From Sphingomonas sp. (GTDB lineage: Bacteria > Pseudomonadota > Alphaproteobacteria > Sphingomonadales > Sphingomonadaceae): DNA of 64,000 bases. The stretch lies in assembly GCF_019746665.1 (NCBI RefSeq), contig NZ_JAIERS010000004.1, positions 1 through 64,000 on the forward strand. Direction: 5' to 3'. A program made the translations under genes and the position numbers. Position 1 is the stretch's first letter. Every line of letters starts with the position of its first letter. The notes beneath the pieces were generated by a model. That model saw only the letters and a list, made by a program, of their open reading frames with translations, did no database searches and was not told the DNA's origin. Of the stretch, positions 51,802 through 64,000 are shown piece by piece.

Positions 51802-51812
<11 letters not shown>
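50295..51812 (+). CDS. bchB: Dark-operative protochlorophyllide reductase, subunit B
   Basis: Protein of 505 residues. Asp36 ([10 protein letters not shown]), the unusual Asp ligand of the shared 4Fe-4S cluster, is present, and Cys96 ([10 protein letters not shown]) is conserved. The substrate pocket closes over the BchN-BchB interface. The C-terminal domain of about 60 residues (TVAEATHW ... [10 protein letters not shown]) is typical of BchB. Start ATG 50295 matches [13 protein letters not shown]; the 3' end overlaps bchH by 11 bp. Confidence 0.96.
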
Positions 51813-56274
<4,462 letters not shown>

Positions 56275-56275
<1 letters not shown>

Positions 56276-56937
56276 TGGCGAGCACCCCCTTCCTCGCCCG
56301 CCGCGACGCGCTCGAAACCTATTTCGATCGCACGGCCGCGCAGGCGTGGGAGCAATTGACCAGCGACGCGCCCGTCTCCGGCGTCCGCGCGACGGTGCGC
56401 GCCGGGCGCGACCGGATGCGCGCGACGCTGCTCGATTGGATGGGCGCCGATCTCCGCGGCGCGCGTCTGCTCGACGCCGGGTGCGGCACCGGCGCGCTTT
56501 CGATCGAGGCCGCCGCGCGGGGCGCCGATGTCGTCGCGATCGACATTGCCGGGAATCTGGTCGATGTCGCGCGCCGCCGCGCCGGGGGCCTGCCGATCGA
56601 CTGGCGGGTGGGCGACATGCTCGATCCCGCGCTTGGCCGCTTTGATTTCGTCGTCGCGATGGACTCGCTGATCCATTACCGCGCGCAGGATATCGCGGCG
56701 ACCGCGGCGGCGCTCGGCGCGCGAACGCAGGCGCTGCTGTTCACCGTCGCCCCGCGCACCCCGGCGCTCACCGCGATGCACGCGGTGGGCAAGCTGTTCC
56801 CGCGCGGCGACCGCTCGCCCGCGATCGAGCCGATCGCGCCTGCCCGGCTCAAGGCGATGCTGCCCGGCAATGTGCGGCGCGAGATGCGCGTGACGAGCGG
56901 CTTCTACATCAGCCACGCGCTGGAGTTGCGGCCATGA
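56275..56937 (+). CDS. bchM: Magnesium-protoporphyrin IX O-methyltransferase
   Basis: SAM-dependent enzyme of 220 residues that methylates the propionate on ring C of Mg-protoporphyrin IX, the step after BchH. The SAM loop is LLDAGCGTGALSIEAAARGADVVAID, and the C-terminal FYISHALELR is family-typical. It overlaps bchL by one base and lhaA by 4 bp. Confidence 0.95.
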
Positions 56938-58364
56938 CCGGGCTCTGGGTCCGCCTCGGCACCAAATTCCTCCCCTTCGCCGACGCGGCGAGCGAGGATC
57001 TGCCGCTGCCCCGGCTGCTGCGGCTGTCGTTGTTCCAGGTGTCGATCGGGCTCGCCTTCGTCCTGATCAACTTCACTCTCAACCGGGTGATGATCGTCGA
57101 GATCGGCGTGCCGGCGAGCCTGGTCGCGGTGCTGGTCGCGCTGCCGCTCCTGTTCGCCCCGGCGCGCGCGCTGATCGGTTATAAGTCAGATAATCACGTC
57201 TCGATCCTGGGCTGGCGGCGCGTGCCCTATATCTGGTTCGGCGCGCTGATGCAGTTTGGCGGGCTCGCGATCATGCCGTTCGCGCTGATCCTGCTCACCG
57301 GACGCGGGGAGCTGGCCGGCGCCTGGGCGGGGGTGATCGGCGCGAGCATCGCGTTCCTGCTGGTTGGCGCCGGAATGGCGACCGCGCAAACCGCCGGCCT
57401 CGCGCTCGCGACCGACCTTTCGCCGGCGGACAAGCGCCCGCGCGTCGTGGCGCTGCTGCAGGTGATGCTGCTGGGCGGGATGGCGCTCGCCTCGCTGCTG
57501 TTCGGCCAGCTGCTCGGCGATTTCGAGCCCACCCGGCTGGTGCAGGTGATCCAGGGGACAGCGGCGCTCTCGATGCTGCTCAACGTCGTCGCCCTGTGGA
57601 AGCAGGAGGCGCGCGTCGTCGGCGGGCGCAGCCGGGCGAGCGTCGACACGGTCGACTTCGCCGGGCGCTGGCACGAACTGGTCGCGGTGCCGCGCGTGCG
57701 CCGGCTGCTCGTCGCGATCGCCTTGGGCGCGGCGGGCTTCACGATGCAGGACATTCTGCTCGAACCCTATGGCGGCCATGTGCTCGGCCTGAACGTGGGC
57801 GAGACGACCGCGCTTTCGGCGCTCTGGTCGCTCGGCATGATCGGCGGCTTCGCGCTCGCCGCCCGCGCGCTGGCGCGCGACGCGGTGCCGACCGCGCTCG
57901 CCGGCTGGGGGATGCTGATCGGGATCGTCGCCTTCGCGGTCGTGGTGATGTCCGCGCCGCTCCATTCGGTGCCGATGCTCTGCGTCGGCGCGGGCGGGAT
58001 CGGCTTTGGCGGCGGGCTGTTCGCCGTGTGCACCTTGCTCGCGATGATGAACCTCGCCGCGCCCGGCCAGGCCGGCCTCGCGCTCGGCGCGTGGGGCGCG
58101 GTGCAGGCGAGCGCGGGCGGGGTCGCGATCTTCGTGTCCGGCGCTTTGCGCGATGGTTTCGGCGCGCTCGCCATGGCCGGGCGCTTCGGCCCCGGGCTCG
58201 TCGATCCGGCGAGCGGCTATAGCTTCGTCTGGCATTTGGAGATCGCGCTGCTCTTCGCCGGTCTCATCGCCATTGGTCCGCTGGCGCGGCGGATCGACCT
58301 TACCCCCCGCGCTCTGTCCCCGCGTCCGGTGCCTGCCGCCTATCCGGCCTTCGAGAAGGACTGA
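56934..58364 (+). CDS. lhaA: LhaA light-harvesting 1 assembly protein (PucC family)
   Basis: Membrane protein of 476 residues with about 12 helices, of the same BCD family as PucC. LhaA helps assemble the LH1 antenna around the reaction centre. Landmarks are FVLINFTLNRVMIVEIGVPASLV, ALIGYKSDNHVSILGWRRVPYIW and QDILLEPYGGHVLGLNVGETT. Its position between bchM and puhA is conserved in purple phototrophs and separates it from the pucC paralogue next to bchG. Confidence 0.95.
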   Translation: MTGLWVRLGTKFLPFADAASEDLPLPRLLRLSLFQVSIGLAFVLINFTLNRVMIVEIGVPASLVAVLVALPLLFAPARALIGYKSDNHVSILGWRRVPYIWFGALMQFGGLAIMPFALILLTGRGELAGAWAGVIGASIAFLLVGAGMATAQTAGLALATDLSPADKRPRVVALLQVMLLGGMALASLLFGQLLGDFEPTRLVQVIQGTAALSMLLNVVALWKQEARVVGGRSRASVDTVDFAGRWHELVAVPRVRRLLVAIALGAAGFTMQDILLEPYGGHVLGLNVGETTALSALWSLGMIGGFALAARALARDAVPTALAGWGMLIGIVAFAVVVMSAPLHSVPMLCVGAGGIGFGGGLFAVCTLLAMMNLAAPGQAGLALGAWGAVQASAGGVAIFVSGALRDGFGALAMAGRFGPGLVDPASGYSFVWHLEIALLFAGLIAIGPLARRIDLTPRALSPRPVPAAYPAFEKD

Positions 58365-58368
58365 TATA

Positions 58369-59139
58369 ATGACCTACCATCTCACCCCCAATGTCGATTG
58401 GGCGCTCGTCGTCCTCGACGCCTTCTTCATCTTTTTCCTGGGGCTGATCATCTATCTGCGCCGCGAAGACCGGCGCGAGGGCTATCCGCTCGAGGACAAT
58501 GTCACCGGCGAGCCCGAAAGCTATGGCACCGCGCTGCTGATGGCGCCGGCCAAGTTCTTCAAGCTGCCCTTCGGCCACGGCACCGTCGCCACCCCGACCA
58601 AGGGCCGCGAGCCGGTGAACATCGCCGCGCGCCGCACCGATCCCTCGCCGGGCTCGGGCTATGTGCCGACCGGCAACCCGCTGATCGACGGCATCGGCCC
58701 GGCCGCCTATGCCGAGCGCGCCAAGCGCCCCGACCTTGACTGGGAGGGCCATCCGCGCATCGCCCCGCTTTCCGCGCTCACCGACTTCTATGTCGATCGG
58801 GAGGACGCCGATCCGCGTGGCTATCGGGTGGTCGGCGCCGATGGCCGGGTCGCGGGCGAAGTGACCGATCTGTGGGTCGATCGCGCCGACCGGCTGGTGC
58901 GCTACCTCCAGGTCGCGCTGCCGAGCGGGCGCAGCGTGCTCGCGCCGATGTTCATGGCGAGCGTGCGCCGCGCCAAGCAGACGGTCACCGTCACCGCGAT
59001 CACCGCCGCGCAGTTCGCCGATGTGCCCGGCATCGAAGGCGACGGCGTGATCACGATGTACGAGGAAGAGCGCATCCAAGCCTATTTCGGCGGCGGCTAT
59101 CTCTACGCGCTGCCTGAACGAGCGGAGCCCTGGCTGTGA
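58369..59139 (+). CDS. puhA: Photosynthetic reaction centre subunit H
   Basis: Protein of 256 residues. A single membrane helix at about 11-31 (WALVVLDAFFIFFLGLIIYLRRED) is followed by the large cytoplasmic domain. Family segments are LPFGHGTVATP, DPSPGSGYVPTGNPLIDGIGPAAYAER and GEVTDLWVDRADRLVRYLQV. The H subunit caps the L-M core (encoded elsewhere) and guides proton uptake to QB. The start ATG 58369 has AAGGA upstream. It overlaps puhB by 4 bp (GTGA). Confidence 0.96.
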   Translation: MTYHLTPNVDWALVVLDAFFIFFLGLIIYLRREDRREGYPLEDNVTGEPESYGTALLMAPAKFFKLPFGHGTVATPTKGREPVNIAARRTDPSPGSGYVPTGNPLIDGIGPAAYAERAKRPDLDWEGHPRIAPLSALTDFYVDREDADPRGYRVVGADGRVAGEVTDLWVDRADRLVRYLQVALPSGRSVLAPMFMASVRRAKQTVTVTAITAAQFADVPGIEGDGVITMYEEERIQAYFGGGYLYALPERAEPWL

Positions 59140-59756
59140 TCGAATATGAAATCGAGCCGATCCCCGGCCTGCCGGGGCGGCTGCCCCCCGGCGAGCGTGT
59201 ATTGTGGCAAGGGCAGCCGGCGTTCGGGGTGCTCGCGCGCAGTGCCTTCCACACCGGCGCGGTGGCGGCGTATTTCGCCGCCCTGGTCGCCCTCGCACTG
59301 ATCGGCCGCGCGCCGACGGGCGCGGTGCTGACGACGATCGCCGGCGTGGCCGGGGTCGGCTTGCTTTATCTGCTCGCCTGGGTGTGTGCGCGGACGACGC
59401 GCTACACGCTCACCAACAAGCGGCTGGTGCTGCGCATCGGCATGGCGGTGCCCAAGTGCATCAACCTGCCGCTGTCGCAGATCGTCGCGGTCGATTTCCG
59501 CGCGCGGCCGCATGACACCGGCGATCTGGTGATCCGACTCGATCGCGCGCGCGGCGTCGGCTATGCGCTGCTCTGGCCACATGCCCGCGCGTGGCGCTTC
59601 AACAACCCCCAGCCGATGCTGCGCGCGGTGCCGGAGGCGGCGCGGGTCGGGATGCTGCTCGCGCGCACCGTGCAGGCCGCGCAGGGCGGCGGGGCGCTGA
59701 GCCCGGTCACCGGCCCGCAGGCCGCGACCAGCGGCGGCAAGGCGGTGGCGGCATGA
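59136..59756 (+). CDS. puhB: Photosynthetic complex assembly protein PuhB
   Basis: Protein of 206 residues with two or three membrane helices (about 40-85) and a PH-like domain after them (TTRYTLTNKRLVLRIGMAVPKCINLPLSQI). The N-terminal EIEPIPGLPGRLPPGERVLWQGQP is diagnostic. In Rhodobacter PuhB dimerises and assists reaction-centre assembly. Start GTG 59136 overlaps puhA; the Gly/Ala-rich C-terminus overlaps puhC by 4 bp. Confidence 0.94.
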   Translation: MIEYEIEPIPGLPGRLPPGERVLWQGQPAFGVLARSAFHTGAVAAYFAALVALALIGRAPTGAVLTTIAGVAGVGLLYLLAWVCARTTRYTLTNKRLVLRIGMAVPKCINLPLSQIVAVDFRARPHDTGDLVIRLDRARGVGYALLWPHARAWRFNNPQPMLRAVPEAARVGMLLARTVQAAQGGGALSPVTGPQAATSGGKAVAA

Positions 59757-60232
59757 GCCATGTTCACCAGAACCCGATCCCCGAAGGCGCGCTGACGCTG
59801 ATGGGGCTGATCGTGGTGACGGCGCTCACCGTCACCACCGGCGCGCGCGTGTTCCAGCTCCCGCCCGCCGCCCAACCGGCGGCCATTCGCGCAGCCGATG
59901 GCGGTTCGGTGCGCGTGAGCGAGCGCCAACTGCGCTTCGCCGACCGGGCCGATGGCGCGGTGGTGGTCACCGATGCGGCGACCGGCCGGACCGTCGCGGT
60001 CCAGGCGCCCAATTCGAACAGCGGCTTCATCCGCGGCGTGCTGCGCGGCTTCGCCCGTGACCGGCATTTGCGCGGGCTCGGCCCCGATGCCCCCTTCACG
60101 CTTACCTTGTGGCGCGATGGGCAATTGACCTTCACCGATCCCGCCACCGGCCGGGCCGCCGAACTGGGCGGCTTTGGCGAGACCAACCGCGCCGCGTTCC
60201 TGGCGCTGCTCACGGCCAAGGAGGCCAAGTGA
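59753..60232 (+). CDS. puhC: Photosynthetic complex assembly protein PuhC
   Basis: Protein of 159 residues with one N-terminal membrane helix (LTLMGLIVVTALTVTTGARVF) and a periplasmic domain (RQLRFADRADGAVVVTDAATG, FIRGVLRGFARDRHLRG). PuhC is needed for normal levels of LH1-reaction centre complexes in Rhodobacter. It is coupled to puhB (4-bp overlap) and to the following small gene (1-bp overlap). Confidence 0.93.
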   Translation: MSHVHQNPIPEGALTLMGLIVVTALTVTTGARVFQLPPAAQPAAIRAADGGSVRVSERQLRFADRADGAVVVTDAATGRTVAVQAPNSNSGFIRGVLRGFARDRHLRGLGPDAPFTLTLWRDGQLTFTDPATGRAAELGGFGETNRAAFLALLTAKEAK

Positions 60233-60522
60233 TGTTCACGCGTACCCGCTTCGACACGCCCTGCCGGATCGAGATCGATAACAGCGACAAGGCGTGCCAC
60301 GCGCATGTCGAGCTCGCCGGCGGCTATTTGATCCAGCCCGGGGACAAGGTGCGGGTGCATGGCGATCCCATCCACGTGCCGTTCGGCGGCCATGCGGTGA
60401 TCGAGCGCACCGCAACGATCGAGCGCGCGCGCTGGTTCGAGCGCGCCTGGACGCGCCTCGCCGGCCATTTCGAAATGACCGAACTCTACGAAGTCAGCTT
60501 CACCCCGGGGAGGATCGCATGA
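60232..60522 (+). CDS. Small conserved photosynthesis-cluster protein of unknown function
   Basis: Protein of 96 residues, no membrane helix or signal. The middle contains [32 protein letters not shown], a beta-rich stretch like an all-beta fold, followed by an aromatic helix with [21 protein letters not shown]. It overlaps puhC by one base and acsF by 4 bp, so it is made in step with them. A gene of about this size stands between puhC and acsF in many aerobic phototrophs, which suggests a role with the reaction centre or the cyclase. The function is unknown. Confidence 0.8.
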   Translation: MFTRTRFDTPCRIEIDNSDKACHAHVELAGGYLIQPGDKVRVHGDPIHVPFGGHAVIERTATIERARWFERAWTRLAGHFEMTELYEVSFTPGRIA

Positions 60523-61586
60523 TCGCGCTCGACGCCACCACGCCCACGCCCGAGGACACACTCGCCATCGCGCGCGAGGATACCGTGCTCACCCCGCGCT
60601 TCTACACCACCGATTTCGACGCGCTCGACCGGATCGACGTCTCCAGCGTGCGCCGCGAATGGGATGCGCTGATCGCCGAGATGGAGAGCGATCCCAACAA
60701 GCGCCATTTCCGCCGCACGGAGAAGTTCGACGGGCTGATCGAAAGCCTGCCGATGCCGCTGCGCGCCGAATTCATCGATTTCCTGGTGAGCTCGCTCACC
60801 GCCGAATTTTCCGGCTGCATCCTCTATGCCGAGATCGCCAAGCGGGTGAAGAACCCCGACATCAAGCAGCTGATGAAGCTGATGAGCCGCGACGAGAGCC
60901 GGCACGCGGGGTTCATCAACGATACGCTGAAGGACGCCGGGATCGGGGTGAATCTGGCGTTCCTCACCAAGACCAAGAAATACACCTACTTCCGCCCGAA
61001 GTTCATTTTCTACGCGGTCTATCTTTCCGAAAAGATCGGCTATTCGCGCTACATCACCATCTATCGCCATCTCGCGCGCCACCCCGAGCTGCGCTTCCAC
61101 CCGATCTTCGAATGGTTCGAGGAATGGTGCAACGACGAGTTCCGCCACGGCGAGGCGTTCGCGCTGCTGATGCGCAACCAGCCCGAACTGCTGCGCGGCC
61201 ACAACAAGCTGTGGATCAAGTTCTTCCTGCTCGCGGTGTATGTGACGATGTATATCCGCGACCATGGCCGCCAGAGCTTCCACGCCGCGCTCGGCATGGA
61301 GCCGACCGATTATGATTACCGCGTCTATCGCATCTGCTCCGAAATCAGCCGCCAGGTCTTCCCGCTGACGCTCGACATCGACGCGCCCGCCTTCCGCGCC
61401 GGCATGGAGCGGATGCGGCGGGTGAGCGAGGCGATGGACGCCGCCCGGCGCCAGGGCGGGGTGCGCGGCTGGCTGAAGCACAAGGCGCTCACCGTCGCCG
61501 CCGGCTATGGCTTCCTCCGGCTGATGCTGGTGCCCGCCGAAAAGAGCGCGCTCCCCGCCACCGTCCGGCTGCAGCCCGCCTGGTGA
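60519..61586 (+). CDS. acsF: Aerobic magnesium-protoporphyrin IX monomethyl ester oxidative cyclase
   Basis: Diiron oxygenase of 355 residues that forms the fifth ring of bacteriochlorophyll with O2. Iron-binding motifs are visible: Glu in [19 protein letters not shown], and a second pair in [13 protein letters not shown] (ExxH-type). The enzyme needs oxygen, which fits an aerobic phototroph; the anaerobic cyclase bchE is not in the window. It overlaps the upstream small gene by 4 bp and puhE by one base. Confidence 0.96.
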   Translation: MIALDATTPTPEDTLAIAREDTVLTPRFYTTDFDALDRIDVSSVRREWDALIAEMESDPNKRHFRRTEKFDGLIESLPMPLRAEFIDFLVSSLTAEFSGCILYAEIAKRVKNPDIKQLMKLMSRDESRHAGFINDTLKDAGIGVNLAFLTKTKKYTYFRPKFIFYAVYLSEKIGYSRYITIYRHLARHPELRFHPIFEWFEEWCNDEFRHGEAFALLMRNQPELLRGHNKLWIKFFLLAVYVTMYIRDHGRQSFHAALGMEPTDYDYRVYRICSEISRQVFPLTLDIDAPAFRAGMERMRRVSEAMDAARRQGGVRGWLKHKALTVAAGYGFLRLMLVPAEKSALPATVRLQPAW

Positions 61587-62368
61587 TGAGCGTGCCGCCC
61601 CTCCTCGTCGCGCTTGCCTGCTGGTTCTTCGGAACAGCGGCGATCGTGTGGCTGGACAGTCGGCCACGCTGGACGTGGAAGTGGAGCTTTGCGGCGCTGG
61701 GGCTCGCCAGCATCGCCGCGCTCGTCGCGATCGCGCTGCTTGCCCGCTCGGCGAGCGTCGGCGCGGTCTATGGCAGCGTGGCGAGCGCCATTCTCATCTG
61801 GGGCTGGCACGAGCTCGGCTTCCTGACCGGCCATGTCGCCGGCCCGCGCCGCACCCCCTGCCCGCCGGAGCTTGCCGGCTGGGCGCGTTTCAAGGCGGCA
61901 AGCGCGACGGTGATCCACCACGAAATCGCCCTCGCCCTAACCGCGCTGCTGCTCATCGCGGTCAGCTGGGGCGGGCCGAACCAGGCGGGGCCGCTCGCTT
62001 TCCTGCTGCTGTTGGGGATGCGGCTGTCCGCCAAGCTCAACCTCTATCTTGGCGTCACCAACCTGTCGGACGAGGTGTTTCCGGCGCATCTTGCTTATCT
62101 GAAAAGCTATTTCGGCGCGGCGCGGTGGAACGTGCTGTTTCCCTTCTCGGTGCTGTTCGGGCTGGGGACGACCTGGCTCGCCTGGCACGCCGCCGAAGCC
62201 GCGACCCTGCCGGGCCTCGCGGCCGGCTATACGGTGCTTGCCGGATTGGCTTTCCTCGGTGTGATCGAACATGCGCTGCTCATGCTCCCGGTGCGCGATG
62301 CCGTACTGTGGGCCTGGGCGGCGCAACCCCAAGCGGCAAAAGCCGTACCTTCAAAGCGGAGACCCTAG
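61586..62368 (+). CDS. puhE: PuhE, conserved membrane protein of the photosynthesis cluster
   Basis: Protein of 260 residues with about seven to eight membrane helices, of the DUF3623 family found only in purple phototrophs. Segments: [32 protein letters not shown] and [27 protein letters not shown]. In Rhodobacter PuhE modulates bacteriochlorophyll synthesis. Start ATG 61586 overlaps the acsF stop by one base. Confidence 0.92.
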   Translation: MSVPPLLVALACWFFGTAAIVWLDSRPRWTWKWSFAALGLASIAALVAIALLARSASVGAVYGSVASAILIWGWHELGFLTGHVAGPRRTPCPPELAGWARFKAASATVIHHEIALALTALLLIAVSWGGPNQAGPLAFLLLLGMRLSAKLNLYLGVTNLSDEVFPAHLAYLKSYFGAARWNVLFPFSVLFGLGTTWLAWHAAEAATLPGLAAGYTVLAGLAFLGVIEHALLMLPVRDAVLWAWAAQPQAAKAVPSKRRP

Positions 62369-62370
62369 AA

Positions 62371-63591
62371 ATGAACTACGATGCTTTCTTCGCGGAGAAG
62401 CTGGACGAGCTGAAGGCCGATGGCCGCTATCGCATCTTCGCCGAGCTGGAACGCCGCGCCGGCGCCTTCCCGCGCGCCGCGCACTACCGCGACGATGGCG
62501 TCGGCGAAGTGACGGTGTGGTGCTCGAACGATTATCTCGGCATGGGCCAGCACCCGGCGGTGACGAGCGCGATGCACGAAACGATCGACGCCTGCGGCGC
62601 GGGCGCGGGCGGCACGCGCAACATCTCGGGCACCTGCCACGCGCATGTCGAGCTGGAGGCGGAGCTCGCCGATCTGCACGGCAAGGAAGCCGCGCTGCTG
62701 TTCACCTCGGGCTACGTCTCCAACTGGGCGGCGCTCTCGACGCTCGCCGCCAAGCTGCCGAACTGCGTGGTGCTGTCCGACGCTTTAAACCACGCCTCGA
62801 TGATCGAGGGCATCCGCCACAGCCGCGCCGAATGCCGCCGCTGGAAGCATAACGACGTGGCCGACCTCGACCGGCTGCTGAGCGAGGTCGAACCCGGCCG
62901 CGCCAAGCTGGTCGCGTTCGAAAGCGTCTATTCGATGGACGGCGACATCGCCCCGATCGAGCAAATCATCGAAGTGTGCGAAAAGCACGGCGCGCTCTCC
63001 TATATCGACGAGGTCCATGCGGTGGGGCTCTACGGCCCGCGCGGCGGCGGCGTGGCGGAAGCGCGCGGGCTGATGGACCGCATCGACGTGATCGAGGGCA
63101 CGCTCGGCAAGGCTTATGGCGTGATGGGCGGGTACATCACCGGCTCGGCGGCGCTGGTCGACTTCGTGCGCAGCTTCGCGAGCGGGTTCATCTTCACCAC
63201 CGCCCTGCCCCCCGCTTTGGCGGCAGCGGCGACGGCGAGCATCCGCCACCTGAAGACCAGCCAGGTCGAGCGCCAGCGCCACCAGGAGCGCGTCGCGACG
63301 GTGCGTCGCCGGCTCCACGCGATCGGCATCCCGACGCTCGAAAACCCCAGCCACATCATCCCGGTGATGGTGGGCGACGCCAAGAAGTGCAAACGCATCT
63401 CCGATTGGTTGCTCGATCATCACGGCATTTACGTGCAGCCGATCAATTATCCGACTGTGCCGGTAGGTACCGAGCGGCTGCGCATCACGCCCTCGCCGGT
63501 GCATTCGGACGCCGATATCGACAAGCTGGTATCGGCGCTGAGCGAGATCTGGTCGATGTGCGAGCTGGCGCGGCGGGCGGTGGCGGCGTGA
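62371..63591 (+). CDS. hemA: 5-aminolevulinate synthase
   Basis: PLP enzyme of 406 residues that condenses glycine and succinyl-CoA, the first step of tetrapyrrole synthesis in alphaproteobacteria (C4 route). Typical parts: [18 protein letters not shown], the PLP-phosphate region [13 protein letters not shown], and the Schiff-base Lys in [14 protein letters not shown]. Being the last gene of the operon, it raises precursor supply together with pigment enzymes. It begins 2 bp after the puhE stop. Confidence 0.96.
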   Translation: MNYDAFFAEKLDELKADGRYRIFAELERRAGAFPRAAHYRDDGVGEVTVWCSNDYLGMGQHPAVTSAMHETIDACGAGAGGTRNISGTCHAHVELEAELADLHGKEAALLFTSGYVSNWAALSTLAAKLPNCVVLSDALNHASMIEGIRHSRAECRRWKHNDVADLDRLLSEVEPGRAKLVAFESVYSMDGDIAPIEQIIEVCEKHGALSYIDEVHAVGLYGPRGGGVAEARGLMDRIDVIEGTLGKAYGVMGGYITGSAALVDFVRSFASGFIFTTALPPALAAAATASIRHLKTSQVERQRHQERVATVRRRLHAIGIPTLENPSHIIPVMVGDAKKCKRISDWLLDHHGIYVQPINYPTVPVGTERLRITPSPVHSDADIDKLVSALSEIWSMCELARRAVAA

Positions 63592-63659
63592 TTTGGGTTC
63601 GCGCGGCGGCGCGGAGGACGCGGAGCGGGCGCTGAGAATTTTCTTCTGCCCTTGATGGG

Positions 63660-63892
63660 AATGTCATGCCGGACTTGTTCCGGCATCTACCGCTGCGCCC
63701 GGCGTCACGCCGGCAAGACGACGCCCGCGGTGGACGCTGGAATAAATCCGGGGTAACGGCGGAGCCCAGGCTCCGGCACCTCGAACCCAAACCGAGTCGC
63801 TCCGGCCTCCCGGCCGAGGCCAGGCTCCGTTACGAAGGTCGACAAAGAAGCGCCGCGCCGGCTCGGGGGCCGGGACGACGCGAGGGGAAATA
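63660..63892. repeat. Palindrome-rich spacer between hemA and alaS
   Basis: No gene is seen in the 301 bp from 63592 to 63892. Hairpins: ATGCCGGA-CTTGT-TCCGGCAT (63666-63686) and CCGGCG-TCA-CGCCGG (63699-63713), then GTAACGGCGGAGCC paired with GGCTCCGTTAC farther on. They look like dispersed palindromic units and may stop both convergent transcripts. Confidence 0.65.
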
Positions 63893-64000
63893 TCAGGCGG
63901 CGCCCCCCAGCACCGCCCTAACCGCCGCCACCGCGTCCGCCGCCTTCGCGCCGTCCGGTCCGCCGCCTTGCGCCATGTCCGGGCGACCGCCGCCGCCCTG
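63893..64000 (-). CDS. alaS: Alanyl-tRNA synthetase, C-terminal end (cut by window edge)
   Basis: The last 35 residues of a frame entering from the right edge: [14 protein letters not shown], then an Ala-rich helix ending LGGAA and a TGA at 63893-63895. The [10 protein letters not shown] motif is diagnostic for the C-terminal domain of AlaRS. It charges tRNA-Ala. It is convergent with hemA and marks the outer border of the photosynthesis block. Confidence 0.88.
   Translation of the reverse strand, partial: QGGGGRPDMAQGGGPDGAKAADAVAAVRAVLGGAA

Noticed and set aside
57186..58235. Minus-strand open frame antisense to lhaA
   Set aside because: It is rich in Arg, Glu, Asp and His as expected for the reverse of a membrane protein gene; there is no start signal.

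Overview
The window is GC-rich, gene-dense chromosomal DNA from an alphaproteobacterium. It is most likely a Sphingomonas-type sphingomonad that carries out aerobic anoxygenic photosynthesis. Evidence for this: the nifR3/dusB-ntrB-ntrC ... ntrY-ntrX-hfq-hflX block, an Hfq made of two Sm domains in one chain, a fused IspDF, sphingomonad-like ribosomal proteins (S12 has Arg at position 88), and a photosynthesis gene block in the order bchP-pucC-bchG-ppsR-ppaA / bchFNBHLM-lhaA-puhABC-orf-acsF-puhE-hemA. There are no insertion sequences, phage genes, CRISPR arrays or rRNA genes; one tRNA-Arg(TCT) is present.

Region 1 (1-8379, minus strand) is translation machinery: rpsL-rpsG-fusA, a lipoprotein gene, tuf, then rpsJ-rplC-rplD-rplW-rplB, the last cut by the window edge. 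A good promoter and a folded leader lie upstream of rpsL. Hairpin terminators follow rpsG, fusA and tuf, and a repeat-rich gap of about 295 bp separates rpsJ from rplC.

Region 2 (8461-19614) holds a bactofilin gene and the nitrogen/RNA-regulator block (hflX, double-domain hfq, ntrX, ntrY, ntrC, ntrB, dusB), interrupted by an oppositely oriented M16 peptidase gene. Region 3 (19970-26588) is metabolic: ispDF, an exported protein, pncC, a COQ10-like protein, lipA, carbonic anhydrase, pyrB and a dihydroorotase homologue without metal ligands. Region 4 (26601-30308) is a ParA-like ATPase, a small ribbon-helix-helix-like partner and a TPR/SPOR protein in one operon, divergent from a Sel1/SPOR protein. 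Region 5 (30305-41864) is mixed housekeeping: serB, miaA, a queuosine-precursor transporter, tRNA-Arg, proC, ubiK, tspO, tlyA, zur, a MerC-like gene, ctaA, rplM-rpsI, a phosphoesterase and a lipid-kinase-like gene. Near-perfect palindromic repeats lie between miaA and the transporter gene.

Region 6 (41913-63591) is the photosynthesis block. A minus-strand arm (ppaA, ppsR, bchG, pucC, bchP, tspO) and a plus-strand arm (bchF to hemA) diverge from about 48.26-48.49 kb. Together they convert protoporphyrin IX to bacteriochlorophyllide precursors (BchH, BchM, AcsF, the dark-operative reductase BchLNB, BchF), attach and reduce the alcohol tail (BchG, BchP), supply 5-aminolevulinate (HemA), and make the reaction-centre H subunit and assembly factors (PuhA, PuhB, PuhC, PuhE, LhaA). 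A perfect TGT-N12-ACA PpsR box lies in front of bchG. The antirepressor gene ppaA appears to be split by a one-base frameshift. pufLM, bchXYZ/bchC, bchID and crt are not in the window, so the photosynthesis genes must be split or continue elsewhere. The window ends in repeats and the 3' end of alaS.
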